Origin: Brumimicrobium sp041655765
GTDB lineage: Bacteria > Bacteroidota > Bacteroidia > Flavobacteriales_D > Crocinitomicaceae
DNA: 64,000 nucleotides
Reading direction: 5' to 3'
NCBI GenBank assembly: GCA_041655765.1
Contig: JBBAEU010000004.1
Span: forward strand, 66,606-130,605
Positions 52,568 through 60,820 of this stretch are shown one piece after another (position 1 is the stretch's first letter; each line of letters begins with the position of its first letter). Position numbers and translations under genes: made by a program. Below the pieces are notes generated by a model. It searched no databases. It saw nothing but the letters and a program-made list of their open reading frames with translations, and was not told where the DNA came from.

Positions 52568-54352
52568 ATGGCTGAACAGAAAAAGAAACTGGTTGATCTT
52601 TATATTCTTAAACGACTATTCGTTTACGTTAAGCCCTATAGAATATATTTATATCTTTCTGCTATATTCACTATTGGATTGGCAATTGTAACACCACTTA
52701 GACCGAATATCATCGGTAATATGGTCAATGAGTATATTGTAAATAACCAAAATGGAAGGGCGTTACTCAATTGGACACTTATTGTTATTGGACTCTTGGT
52801 GTTAGAAGCTATCTTTCAATTTTTAACTACTCTTTACTCTAATCTTTTAGCTCAAAAAGTTATCAAAGACATACGCATTAAGCTGTACAAGCATATCATG
52901 TCGTTTAAGATGAAATACTTTGATAAAACTCCTATCGGCTCTGTTGTTACTCGAATTATTTCAGACATGGAAGCCATTTCAGAGATTTTTTCACAAGGAT
53001 TAATCAATATGGTGAAAGATATTCTTATCCTTGCTGTTATTGTTGTGTGGATTTTTGTTGAAAGTCCATTGCTTGCAGTATTTGTTTTAATTCCTATGCC
53101 AATACTTATTATAGCAACCCGGATTTTTGCGCGCGCAATGAAAAAATCTTACCAAAAGGAGAGGCTAGAGGTAAACAATTTGAATACGTTTGTGCAGGAA
53201 AGACTTACAGGAATGTCGATTCTTCAGTTATTTAATCGTGAAAAAATTGAGCAAAAAAAGTTTACTGAAATAAATGCACGACATAGACAAGCGCATATCG
53301 ATGCAATTTGGGCTTATTCAATTTTCTTCCCAGTTGTAGAGTTTTTGAGTTCTTTATCCATTGCTTTTTTAATTGTTTTTAGTGGTTGGGCTCTGTCTAG
53401 TGGATTTAGTTTTGAGGGAGAAACAACGGGAACAATAGTTAAATTTACACTTTGGGTGCAAATGTTGTATCGACCTATCCGACAGTTGGCTGATAAATTT
53501 AATGTCTTACAAAGAGGAATTGTAAGGGCTGAAAGGGTATTTAAAACTTTGGATAGAGAAGAAAGTGTTCAAAAGAATACTGGAACAATAAAGAATGTTG
53601 ATTTTCAACAAAATATCAACTTTAAAAATGTTTGGTTTGCTTATCAAGATGAAGATTGGGTATTAAAAGATATTAATTTAAAGATTGAGCCTAATCAAAC
53701 TGTCGCATTTGTCGGTGCAACAGGAGCAGGAAAAACCTCCATCGTAAACTTACTCTCTCGCTTCTATGAATACCAAAAAGGAGTCATTGCAATTGGACAA
53801 ACGAATATAAAAGACTTTGATTTAGATTACTTAAGAGAAAATATTTCCGTAGTTCTTCAGGATGTTTTCTTGTTTTCTGATACAATTTTTAATAATATTA
53901 CACTTGGTGATGAAAGTATAACAAGAGAACAAGTTGTTGAAGCTGCTAAAATTGTTGGAGCGCATGATTTTATAATGAAGTTGCCAGATAATTATGATTA
54001 TAACATTGGGGAAAGGGGTGGAGTATTGTCTATTGGACAGCGACAATTATTAGCATTTATTCGTGCTTATGTTTACAATCCATATATTTTGATTTTGGAT
54101 GAAGCAACATCAAGTGTCGATAATGAAAGTGAAGAATTGATACAGAAAGCGACCGAGAAATTAACTGTTGGAAGAACTTCCATTGTAATTGCACATAGAC
54201 TCTCAACCATTCAACGAGCAGATAAAATCATTGTAATGAGTCAAGGAAAAGTAGTTGAAGAAGGAAATCATCAAGAATTACTGTCAAAAGGTGGATTTTA
54301 TAAGAATTTATATGAAAAACAATTTTTAGAGAAAGAAAAACAATCAAGATGA
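52568..54352 (+). CDS. ABC-type exporter half transporter (membrane plus ATPase domain)
   Basis: The 594-residue protein fuses a six-helix type IV exporter membrane domain (about 20-320) to an ATPase domain. Walker A is VGATGAGKTSI near residue 388, the Q-loop is VVLQDVFLF, the signature is LSIGQRQLL (LSIGQ instead of LSGGQ), Walker B is ILILDEATSSVD and the H-loop is VIAHRLS. It resembles MdlB/SmdB-type multidrug or lipid exporters that work as hetero- or homodimers. No partner half is adjacent. The stop overlaps the next start by 4 bases (ATGA), linking it to a solute-binding-fold protein. Confidence 0.92.
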   Translation: MAEQKKKLVDLYILKRLFVYVKPYRIYLYLSAIFTIGLAIVTPLRPNIIGNMVNEYIVNNQNGRALLNWTLIVIGLLVLEAIFQFLTTLYSNLLAQKVIKDIRIKLYKHIMSFKMKYFDKTPIGSVVTRIISDMEAISEIFSQGLINMVKDILILAVIVVWIFVESPLLAVFVLIPMPILIIATRIFARAMKKSYQKERLEVNNLNTFVQERLTGMSILQLFNREKIEQKKFTEINARHRQAHIDAIWAYSIFFPVVEFLSSLSIAFLIVFSGWALSSGFSFEGETTGTIVKFTLWVQMLYRPIRQLADKFNVLQRGIVRAERVFKTLDREESVQKNTGTIKNVDFQQNINFKNVWFAYQDEDWVLKDINLKIEPNQTVAFVGATGAGKTSIVNLLSRFYEYQKGVIAIGQTNIKDFDLDYLRENISVVLQDVFLFSDTIFNNITLGDESITREQVVEAAKIVGAHDFIMKLPDNYDYNIGERGGVLSIGQRQLLAFIRAYVYNPYILILDEATSSVDNESEELIQKATEKLTVGRTSIVIAHRLSTIQRADKIIVMSQGKVVEEGNHQELLSKGGFYKNLYEKQFLEKEKQSR

Positions 54353-55203
54353 GATTAAAAATTGGAGGAGTACCAGAACATTTCAATTTACCATGGAGAT
54401 TAGCCATGGAAGAAGGAGACTTGCAAAAAGAAAACATCATTCTCCACTGGGAAGATATGACTGGAGGAACAGGACAGATGGTTCGAGGATTACATAACAA
54501 TACACTTGATATTGCGGTATTGCTAACTGAGGGAATTACAAAAGCGATTCTTCAAGGCTTAGACGCGAAAATTATACAAGTCTATGTTACAACGCCTTTG
54601 CACTGGGGAATTCATGTTGCACAACACGATAAGTCTATTCAAAATGTAGATGAATTGGAAGGTAAAACATTCGCTATCTCGCGAGAAGGCTCTGGCTCTG
54701 AATTGATGGCTTATGTATTGGCAGACAACCAAGGCTGGAATACTTCTAAATTGAGGTTTAACAGTGTGGGAGATATTTATGGACTTCTGTGGGCATTACA
54801 AAACAATGAAGCATCTGTTTTCTTATGGGAGAGATTTACAACAAAACCGTATGTTGATGCTGGTAAGTGTCGTTATATCGAAGATGTTATAACCCCTTGG
54901 CCAAGTTTTGTCGTTGCCGTAAGGACTGAAGTTTGGGAAAAACATAAAGACAATTTACAAACGATGTTGAATATTGTAAATAATAAAGCAAAAACAATAA
55001 AAGAACACGAAGGAACTCCAGGAATGCTGGCATGGCGTTATGGTCTGAAATTAGAAGATGTTAAAAAGTGGCTTGCCCAAACTGAGTGGAATTACGAGGG
55101 TAAAAGTTATAAAGAAACCTATGGAACTGTAGTTTCATATCTTCTCAAACTTAACTTAATCTCCGAAAAAGAGGCAGAAAACTATCAAGACAAATTATTT
55201 TAG
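54349..55203 (+). CDS. Cytosolic solute-binding-fold protein (NMT1/SsuA-like, no signal peptide)
   Basis: The 284 residues look like the type 2 periplasmic-binding fold of the NMT1/SsuA/PhnD group: LKIGGVPEHFNLPWRLAME opens the protein, TGGTGQMVRGL and DIAVLLTEGITKAILQGL follow, and FAISREGSGSELMAYVLADN forms the second-lobe site. There is no signal peptide or lipobox, so it should stay in the cytosol; it cannot be the binding protein for an importer in the usual sense. It overlaps the ABC exporter gene by 4 bases and is 30 bases ahead of menD. A menaquinone-pathway enzyme role (like MqnA or MqnD) or a regulator role is possible. Confidence 0.75.
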   Translation: MRLKIGGVPEHFNLPWRLAMEEGDLQKENIILHWEDMTGGTGQMVRGLHNNTLDIAVLLTEGITKAILQGLDAKIIQVYVTTPLHWGIHVAQHDKSIQNVDELEGKTFAISREGSGSELMAYVLADNQGWNTSKLRFNSVGDIYGLLWALQNNEASVFLWERFTTKPYVDAGKCRYIEDVITPWPSFVVAVRTEVWEKHKDNLQTMLNIVNNKAKTIKEHEGTPGMLAWRYGLKLEDVKKWLAQTEWNYEGKSYKETYGTVVSYLLKLNLISEKEAENYQDKLF

Positions 55204-55233
55204 TAAAACTTCAGATTTTTTAATTTAAACAAA

Positions 55234-56958
55234 ATGTCAATAAGCGATAAAAAAGGTGTTCAACAATTAGTAGAAGCATTTCATCACCATGGGGTAAAAA
55301 ATATTATCTTTTCACCAGGTTCGAGAAATGCTCCGTTGGTAATTTCCTTTTCCGATGATGCACGTTTTGAGTGCTTTGTAATTCCCGATGAAAGAAGTGC
55401 TGCTTTTTTTGCATTGGGAATGGCTGAACAAATGAGGCAACCTACTGCTGTGATTTGTACTTCGGGGTCTGCTTTACTAAACCATTATCCTGCTGTAAGC
55501 GAGGCTTTTTATCGTAATATTCCGTTAATTGTGCTTTCTGCAGATCGGCCGAAGGAATGGATTGACCAAGGAGACGGACAAACGATTCGTCAAGAGGATG
55601 TCTTAAAAAATCACGTATTAGCCTATACTGAATTATTCGAAAACCCGCAAAACAACAGCCAAGAATGGTTCAATCGTCGTACGCTAGATGAGGTTTTAAT
55701 TAAAGCAAAACAAAAATCAGGTGGTCCTGTTCATATCAATTTTCCTTTTACAGAACCCTTATATAAATTAACAGAATCAAGCGTAAAAAATGAACGAAAT
55801 ATAGAATTATTAGAGTTGGAGAAACAACTTTCAGTGAAGCAAAAGGAAAAGTTAAAAAAGACTTGGAACGAATCAAAGAAAATTCTTGTTTTGTGTGGAC
55901 AAATGCCAGAAAATAGTTATTTAAACGAGCAATTAAAGAATTTAGCTACCAATAAATCTGTGGCGGTTGTAGTCGAAAACACAAGTAACCTGCAAGATAG
56001 AAGTTTTGTGCATTGTATTGACCGTACGATTACAAGTTTTTTGGATAAAAATCCTGAATTGTATCAACCCGATTTGTTGATTACAATTGGTGGTGCTGTA
56101 ATTTCTAAAAAAATCAAGTTTTATTTAAGAAAATATCAGCCAAAAAACCATTGGAAAATAGGAGCAGAGTTTTCATTGATGGACACATATCAATCGTTAA
56201 CGACATCAATCCCGATGAATGTAAATGCTTTCTTTGATACGATTCTGAATTCAGATTTTGAAAGAGATATGTCGAGATACGGAGAGCAATGGAAACAATT
56301 AGATTATTTAGCGAAAGGCCAACACGATGATTTTGTTTCAACTTGTCGCTATTCAGATTTATCTGTTTTCAATTTTATTTTAGATGCTGTTCCTGATTTT
56401 TCGTATTTACATATAGCAAACAGTTCTGTTATCCGATATACACAATTGTTTGATCCAATAAAGTCGATTAAATATTTTTGCAATCGTGGCACAAGTGGAA
56501 TTGATGGATCTTTAAGTACAGCATTAGGAATTACAGTTGCAAGTGGTGAAGAGAGAATCAACACAATCATCACAGGAGATATGAGTTTTTTCTACGACAG
56601 CAATGCTTTTTGGAATCATTACTTACCAACGAATTTGAGAATCTTTTTGATTAATAATGGCGGAGGCGGGATTTTTAACATTATTCCAGGACCAAAAAGT
56701 TCACTAAAAGTAGATGAATTCTTTGTTTCAAAACATAATTTTTCTGCGGAACATATTTGTAAGGCATTTGATGTTAACTATTATAAAGCGACGAATATTG
56801 AAGAAATAGACCATCAGTTGGATGAGTTTTACGATGTTTTACCCAACGAACGTCCCGCATTGATGGAGATTTTTACCGATAATGAAGACAGCAGTAAAGT
56901 CTTGGAAGAATATTTTTCGGCAATTAAAGTAGGAGAAGTTCCTGTATTAAAGATATAG
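55234..56958 (+). CDS. menD: 2-succinyl-5-enolpyruvyl-6-hydroxy-3-cyclohexene-1-carboxylate synthase (MenD)
   Basis: MenD is a thiamine-diphosphate enzyme that condenses isochorismate with 2-oxoglutarate, the first committed step of menaquinone. The 574 residues are full length. SPGSRNAPLVISF near 27-39, the thiamine glutamate in VIPDERSAAFFALG, and the diphosphate block GDMSFFYDSNAFWN with NNGGGGIFNIIPG are all in place. It is the last gene of the run with the ABC exporter and the solute-binding-fold protein. Other men genes are not in the window. Confidence 0.95.
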   Translation: MSISDKKGVQQLVEAFHHHGVKNIIFSPGSRNAPLVISFSDDARFECFVIPDERSAAFFALGMAEQMRQPTAVICTSGSALLNHYPAVSEAFYRNIPLIVLSADRPKEWIDQGDGQTIRQEDVLKNHVLAYTELFENPQNNSQEWFNRRTLDEVLIKAKQKSGGPVHINFPFTEPLYKLTESSVKNERNIELLELEKQLSVKQKEKLKKTWNESKKILVLCGQMPENSYLNEQLKNLATNKSVAVVVENTSNLQDRSFVHCIDRTITSFLDKNPELYQPDLLITIGGAVISKKIKFYLRKYQPKNHWKIGAEFSLMDTYQSLTTSIPMNVNAFFDTILNSDFERDMSRYGEQWKQLDYLAKGQHDDFVSTCRYSDLSVFNFILDAVPDFSYLHIANSSVIRYTQLFDPIKSIKYFCNRGTSGIDGSLSTALGITVASGEERINTIITGDMSFFYDSNAFWNHYLPTNLRIFLINNGGGGIFNIIPGPKSSLKVDEFFVSKHNFSAEHICKAFDVNYYKATNIEEIDHQLDEFYDVLPNERPALMEIFTDNEDSSKVLEEYFSAIKVGEVPVLKI

Positions 56959-56980
56959 AATGTAGCTTAATTATTTTAAT

Positions 56981-57535
56981 TTACACTTTCAATATTTGAT
57001 GCACCCAATTAGCATAAGCATTTATCACTTTACTAAAAAATGTCTCTGATTTTTCAACTACTTTACCGTCTTCATCAAATAGCTGGTGTGCATTTCCAAT
57101 ATAGATTTCAGGTTGTTGCATCACGGGCATATTTAAAGAAACCAAGGATTGCCGTAGCGTATGATTGGCTACTGTTCCACCCAAAGAACTTGGGGAAACA
57201 CTTGCAACTGCTGTTGGTTTTCCCTTCCAAACATTTTTTGCATAAGGTCTGGAACCAACGTCTATAGCGTTTTTTAATACTGCAGAGATAGAACGATTGT
57301 ATTCTGGCGTAAATAGAAAAACACCGTCATATTCTTTCATTTTATTACGAAAATCTGCCCATTCTTTAGGTGGATTTTCTGTATCTAAATCTTCGTTGTA
57401 AAAAGGCAGATGTCCAATTTCAACAATCTCCATTTCTAGGTTGTCAGGAGCCAATCGAATCATGTTTTTTGCTACTTTTTTATTCAATGATTCTTTGCGA
57501 AGAGAACCTACTAACGCAGCTACTTTGTATTTCAT
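56981..57535 (-). CDS. NADPH-dependent FMN reductase (ChrR/YieF-type)
   Basis: This 184-residue flavoprotein has the FMN loop LVGSLRKESLNKKVA near 8-22 and FTPEYNRSISAVLKNAIDVGSRP near 75-97, followed by PTAVASVSPSSLGG. This is the chromate/quinone reductase branch (ChrR, YieF). It reduces quinones, and chromate or other metals as a side activity. A ChrA-type chromate transporter gene lies 1.4 kb away and an aldo/keto reductase gene just upstream (25 bases) on the same strand. A detoxification link is plausible but only inferred from position. Confidence 0.88.
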   Translation of the reverse strand: MKYKVAALVGSLRKESLNKKVAKNMIRLAPDNLEMEIVEIGHLPFYNEDLDTENPPKEWADFRNKMKEYDGVFLFTPEYNRSISAVLKNAIDVGSRPYAKNVWKGKPTAVASVSPSSLGGTVANHTLRQSLVSLNMPVMQQPEIYIGNAHQLFDEDGKVVEKSETFFSKVINAYANWVHQILKV

Positions 57536-57559
57536 ATTTGTATAAATTTGCTTTATTAT

Positions 57560-58507
57560 TTACTGACTCACTTCATCTAGCAAAGCTAAATCAGCCTCAT
57601 CTAAATTTAATGAGATACTTGATAAAATTTCTTTTAGCTGTGCCTCTGAAGTTGCACTGGAAATTGGTCCACCAATATTCGGTTGAGCAGACAACCAAGC
57701 CAATGAAACTGCAGCAGGGACGCTGTCGTGCTTTTTAGCGATTTTATCTAACGCATCTAAAATATTTAACCCTTTTTCGTTGATGTATTTTCTTACCCCA
57801 TGACCACGTGGACTTTTGTTTAAATCTGCTTCTGAACGATATTTACCACTTAAAAATCCTGCTGCCAAAGCATAGTATGGAAAAACCGTAAGATCGTGTT
57901 TAGCCACAATTGGTGCATATTTTGTTTCGTATTCTTTACGCTCCACAAGGTTGTAAAGTGGTTGAAAAACTTGGTACTTTGCTATATTGTGTTTGCTTGA
58001 ATACTCCAACGATTCCTTCAAACGTTCGGGAGAAATATTGGAGACAGCAATGTGCTTTACCTTTCCAGCCTCAATCAATTCGTTAAGCGTACCCAAAATT
58101 TCCGACACTGGCGTTTTTCCGTCATCATAATGCAAATAATATAAATCGATATAGTCTGTTTGCAATCTTTTTAACGATTTTTCAATCGTCTTCAATATGT
58201 GTTCACGGCTGTTATCAATTTCGTGCACACCAGTTCTTCCACCTACTTTGGTTGCAATAATAACTTGGTTGCGATTATTACGGGCTTTCATCCATTTTCC
58301 GATGATGGTTTCAGATTCTCCTCCTTCACCGCCATCAATCCAATAGGAATACATATCGGCAGTATCAATAAAGTTGAACCCTGCAGCTACAAAGGCATCC
58401 AAAATTTCAAAAGATTCTTCTTCGTTTAATGTCCAGCCAAAAACATTACCGCCTAATTTAATAGGAGCTACCTCTATATTTGTTTGACCTAATTTAATTT
58501 TTTTCAT
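57560..58507 (-). CDS. Aldo/keto reductase
   Basis: The start at 58507 gives 315 residues beginning MKKIKLGQTN; an ATG five codons earlier is possible. The family blocks are seen: FNFIDTADMYSYWIDGG near 45-61 with the catalytic aspartate and tyrosine, the lysine in VIIATKVGG, DLYYLHYDDG with the histidine, and GPISSATSEAQLKEI in the NADPH-phosphate site. It reduces carbonyl compounds with NADPH. It is 25 bases upstream of the flavin reductase gene on the same strand, so one operon is likely. Confidence 0.9.
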   Translation of the reverse strand: MKKIKLGQTNIEVAPIKLGGNVFGWTLNEEESFEILDAFVAAGFNFIDTADMYSYWIDGGEGGESETIIGKWMKARNNRNQVIIATKVGGRTGVHEIDNSREHILKTIEKSLKRLQTDYIDLYYLHYDDGKTPVSEILGTLNELIEAGKVKHIAVSNISPERLKESLEYSSKHNIAKYQVFQPLYNLVERKEYETKYAPIVAKHDLTVFPYYALAAGFLSGKYRSEADLNKSPRGHGVRKYINEKGLNILDALDKIAKKHDSVPAAVSLAWLSAQPNIGGPISSATSEAQLKEILSSISLNLDEADLALLDEVSQ

Positions 58508-58522
58508 TTTATTAATCATCAT

Positions 58523-58788
58523 TCTTATTAGTTAATCTTATATGATTTTTTATCATCCTGATTCTGTCTTTTTAAAATTTAACTATCCAATAAACGTCCT
58601 ATAATAGAATTTGTTTGGATTTAGGTTTTTGCTAATTTTTTAGTGACCTAAGCTCAATCTGATTTAAGCACGAAACTACAAATTTTATTTCGGATAGGGA
58701 GTTGTTTGGATAGTTTCTTTGCGCTGTCTCAATCTAGAAATAATTTATATATTTATAGAAAATAAAACAGGTAATTTTACAGACAAAA
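58523..58788. other. Intergenic region with a distant 10-bp inverted repeat
   Basis: No gene is visible. AACTATCCAA at 58581-58590 is the exact complement of TTGGATAGTT at 58706-58715, 115 bases apart. The pair may be two operator half-sites or the ends of decayed sequence; nothing else stands out. Confidence 0.35.
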
Positions 58789-58926
58789 ATGGATTTAAGA
58801 AACATGGACATTGAAAAATGAACCCGTAAAAGCACCATTGTTAAAGATTTGTTTAATTTCTTGATTGCATTAAAAATAATGGATAATATAGAAATGAGTT
58901 TTGAATTAAAAAGTATAGGATTTTGA
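58789..58926 (+). pseudogene. Short interrupted frame overlapping the chrA start
   Basis: From ATG 58789 the frame reads 10 codons, hits TGA at 58819-58821, and then continues for 34 more open codons to TGA 58924-58926, which overlaps the TTG start of the ChrA gene by 3 bases (TTGA). The downstream part (STIVKDLFNFLIALKI, then an ATG at 58879 and MSFELKSIGF) looks protein-like. It may be the remnant of a regulator or a leader peptide coupled to chrA translation. The product is not recognised. Confidence 0.3.
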
Positions 58927-60059
58927 GTTCTGAAAATAACAACAACATCAAGGAGCTAGCACGAATATTCTTAAAGTTAGGTTTTACGGCATTTGGAGGT
59001 CCTGCTGCCCACACGGCTATGATGCGGGAAGAGTTTGTGGTAAAAAGAGATTGGCTGACAGAACAGGAATTTCTTGATTTAATGGGGGCAACTAACCTGA
59101 TTCCAGGTCCAAACAGCACAGAATTAGCCATTCATATTGGTAAAGATAGAGGCGGTTGGAAAGGGATGATTATTGCAGGGAGTCTTTTTATTTTTCCAGC
59201 CATATTATTTACGGGAATCTTCGCTTATTTATACAAGATTTACGGTCAATTACCACAAATAGAACCTTTTATTTACGGTATTAAACCTGCCATTATCGCT
59301 ATTATTTTAGCTGCTGTATATCCTTTGGGTAAAAAATCATTAAAGTCGAAAGAATTGGGGATTATTGGAATTATAGTGCTTGGACTTTCCTTTTTTATTC
59401 AAAATGAAATTCTAATAATGTTTGGAGCAGGGTTTATTTTCCTCTTTTATAATTTAATTAAAAATAAAAACAATAAAACGCTTAACAGTTTTTCACTTTT
59501 GGCAATTGCACCTTTACCTTTGGTTACGACAACTATAGTGACAAATATGAATTTGTTTTGGATTTTTCTAAAGATAGGTGCCATACTTTATGGAAGCGGT
59601 TATGTTTTATTTGCCTTTTTGGATACAGAACTTGTGGCGACAGGAATTTTAAGTCGGCAGCAACTCATCGATGCGATTGCCGTCGGACAAATCACACCTG
59701 GACCTGTTACTTCTTCTGTAACTTTTATTGGTTATCAAATCAATGGCTTTTGGGGAGCAATTGTTTCTACTTTTGCTGTTTTTCTGCCGTCTTTCGTGTT
59801 TGTAGCATTATTAAATCCACTGTTGAAGTTTATGCGTAATTCAAATCTTTTCTCCCATTTTTTAGATGCAGTAAACATCGCTTCGGTAGCGCTTATTGTT
59901 TCTGTTTGTTTTATTATGGGACAAGAGGTAATTACAGATTGGAAAACCATTCTTATTGCTGTAACAAGTCTTCTAATTACTTTTGGATATAGAAAAGTAA
60001 ACTCTGTGGGAATTATCTTTATCGGTTCTTTATTTGGATATGTGTTAACGCTTCTATAG
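58923..60059 (+). CDS. chrA: Chromate transporter, ChrA type (two-domain CHR family)
   Basis: The 378-residue protein carries two CHR domains. The first contains GFTAFGGPAAHTAMMREEFV near 21-40 and GATNLIPGPNSTELAI near 52-67; the second repeats the plan with YGSGYVLFAFL and AVGQITPGPVTSS. About ten helices are predicted. Family members expel chromate from the cytosol, but many homologues have no tested substrate. The start is a TTG at 58923: the frame is closed by a stop seven codons upstream and the first ATG is at codon 33, after conserved text. A short frame ends across the TTG, so translation may be coupled. Confidence 0.88.
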   Translation: MSSENNNNIKELARIFLKLGFTAFGGPAAHTAMMREEFVVKRDWLTEQEFLDLMGATNLIPGPNSTELAIHIGKDRGGWKGMIIAGSLFIFPAILFTGIFAYLYKIYGQLPQIEPFIYGIKPAIIAIILAAVYPLGKKSLKSKELGIIGIIVLGLSFFIQNEILIMFGAGFIFLFYNLIKNKNNKTLNSFSLLAIAPLPLVTTTIVTNMNLFWIFLKIGAILYGSGYVLFAFLDTELVATGILSRQQLIDAIAVGQITPGPVTSSVTFIGYQINGFWGAIVSTFAVFLPSFVFVALLNPLLKFMRNSNLFSHFLDAVNIASVALIVSVCFIMGQEVITDWKTILIAVTSLLITFGYRKVNSVGIIFIGSLFGYVLTLL

Positions 60060-60277
60060 AATTATGGTATTTTTATTATCTCATAACATTGTTGTCCAAT
60101 AAAATCGATAAGTTCAATTGTCGCAGTTACACATTGAACTGAGCCGACCCTCTTTTTCTTTTTATTTACCGTAAACTGTTGTGTTTATATGGTTAACTAT
60201 GCAATTATCCTGAAATGTAAATTTATAATCGAATGCAGCTGATCATTCAATAAATGAAAAAAATAATTAAAAAAAAC
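60060..60277. other. Intergenic region upstream of the cupin promoter
   Basis: About 220 AT-rich bases with no coding frame of note, no hairpin terminator I can defend and no RNA gene. The functional signals begin at 60278. Confidence 0.35.
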
Positions 60278-60307
60278 TTGCTGCTTTAAAAACTTTACCT
60301 ACTTTTG
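60278..60307 (+). promoter_or_regulatory. Consensus Bacteroidota promoter TTG-N19-TACTTTTG
   Basis: TTG at 60278-60280 and TACTTTTG at 60300-60307 are spaced by 19 bases, exactly the preferred distance for this phylum. It is the best-formed promoter of the window and drives the cupin gene, and possibly the efflux genes. Confidence 0.7.
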
Positions 60308-60321
60308 TGAGTGAATACTAA

Positions 60322-60331
60322 CTAACGTTAG
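60322..60331. promoter_or_regulatory. Palindrome CTAACGTTAG just downstream of the promoter
   Basis: A perfect 10-bp palindrome is centred about 19 bases after the -7 box, in the initial transcribed region, where a TetR- or MarR-type repressor would block transcription. Flanking bases (AACTAAC and GTTAGGTG) extend the symmetry only in part. Confidence 0.5.
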
Positions 60332-60352
60332 GTGTAAAATAAATTAAAAGTT

Positions 60353-60649
60353 ATGGAAAAAATAGTTATCCCTACAGTTACTGAACTTGCAAAAGGAGAG
60401 CGTTTCGTAGCAAAAGAAATGGCGGCGAAAGCAGACGAAATAATGCCAAAGCATCACGCCAATATGGAGTCAATTTTGTTTATATATCAGGGTGAATGTA
60501 TCATAAAAATAGAGGGTAAAGAAATTCACCTAAAATCAGGAGAAGCCGTTAGTATTCCAGCATTAACCAAACATCAAATCAAGGCAATAACTGATTATAA
60601 GGGCATTCATTTTATGCCCCAAGAAGTAAAATTTACATTTTTTAAATAA
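60353..60649 (+). CDS. Small cupin-domain protein
   Basis: The 98-residue protein is a single cupin barrel: MPKHHANMESILFIYQGE near 30-47 provides the first motif with two histidines and a glutamate, and KSGEAVSIPALTKHQIKAI near 63-81 the second with a histidine. A metal site is thus possible. Such stand-alone cupins often bind small ligands or protect against toxic metabolites; the ligand is unknown. It is the first gene after the consensus promoter and the palindrome, and precedes the efflux genes on the same strand. Confidence 0.8.
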   Translation: MEKIVIPTVTELAKGERFVAKEMAAKADEIMPKHHANMESILFIYQGECIIKIEGKEIHLKSGEAVSIPALTKHQIKAITDYKGIHFMPQEVKFTFFK

Positions 60650-60660
60650 TAAGATTGTTA

Positions 60661-60791
60661 ATGAACTTAAAAATGAAACTAATTAAAATCATTATAGCAA
60701 TCTTATTAAACATCTTTGATACGCTATTTACACTACACCCATGCTCTTAATTGGATGGTTGGTAATTATAAATATAAAAATTAGTAAATAA
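60661..60791 (+). pseudogene. Frameshifted small membrane-protein frame
   Basis: The ATG at 60661 opens a hydrophobic frame (KLIKIIIAILLNIFDTLFTL) that stops at 60748-60750. In another frame an ATG at 60741 continues with MLLIGWLVIINIKISK to the stop at 60789-60791. Joined by one frameshift, the two parts give one 40-residue membrane peptide with two hydrophobic stretches. This is the look of a small membrane protein broken by an indel, or a sequence read that needs checking. Confidence 0.35.
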
Positions 60792-60820
60792 AATATATTA
60801 ATAAAAAATTTTACAACAAT

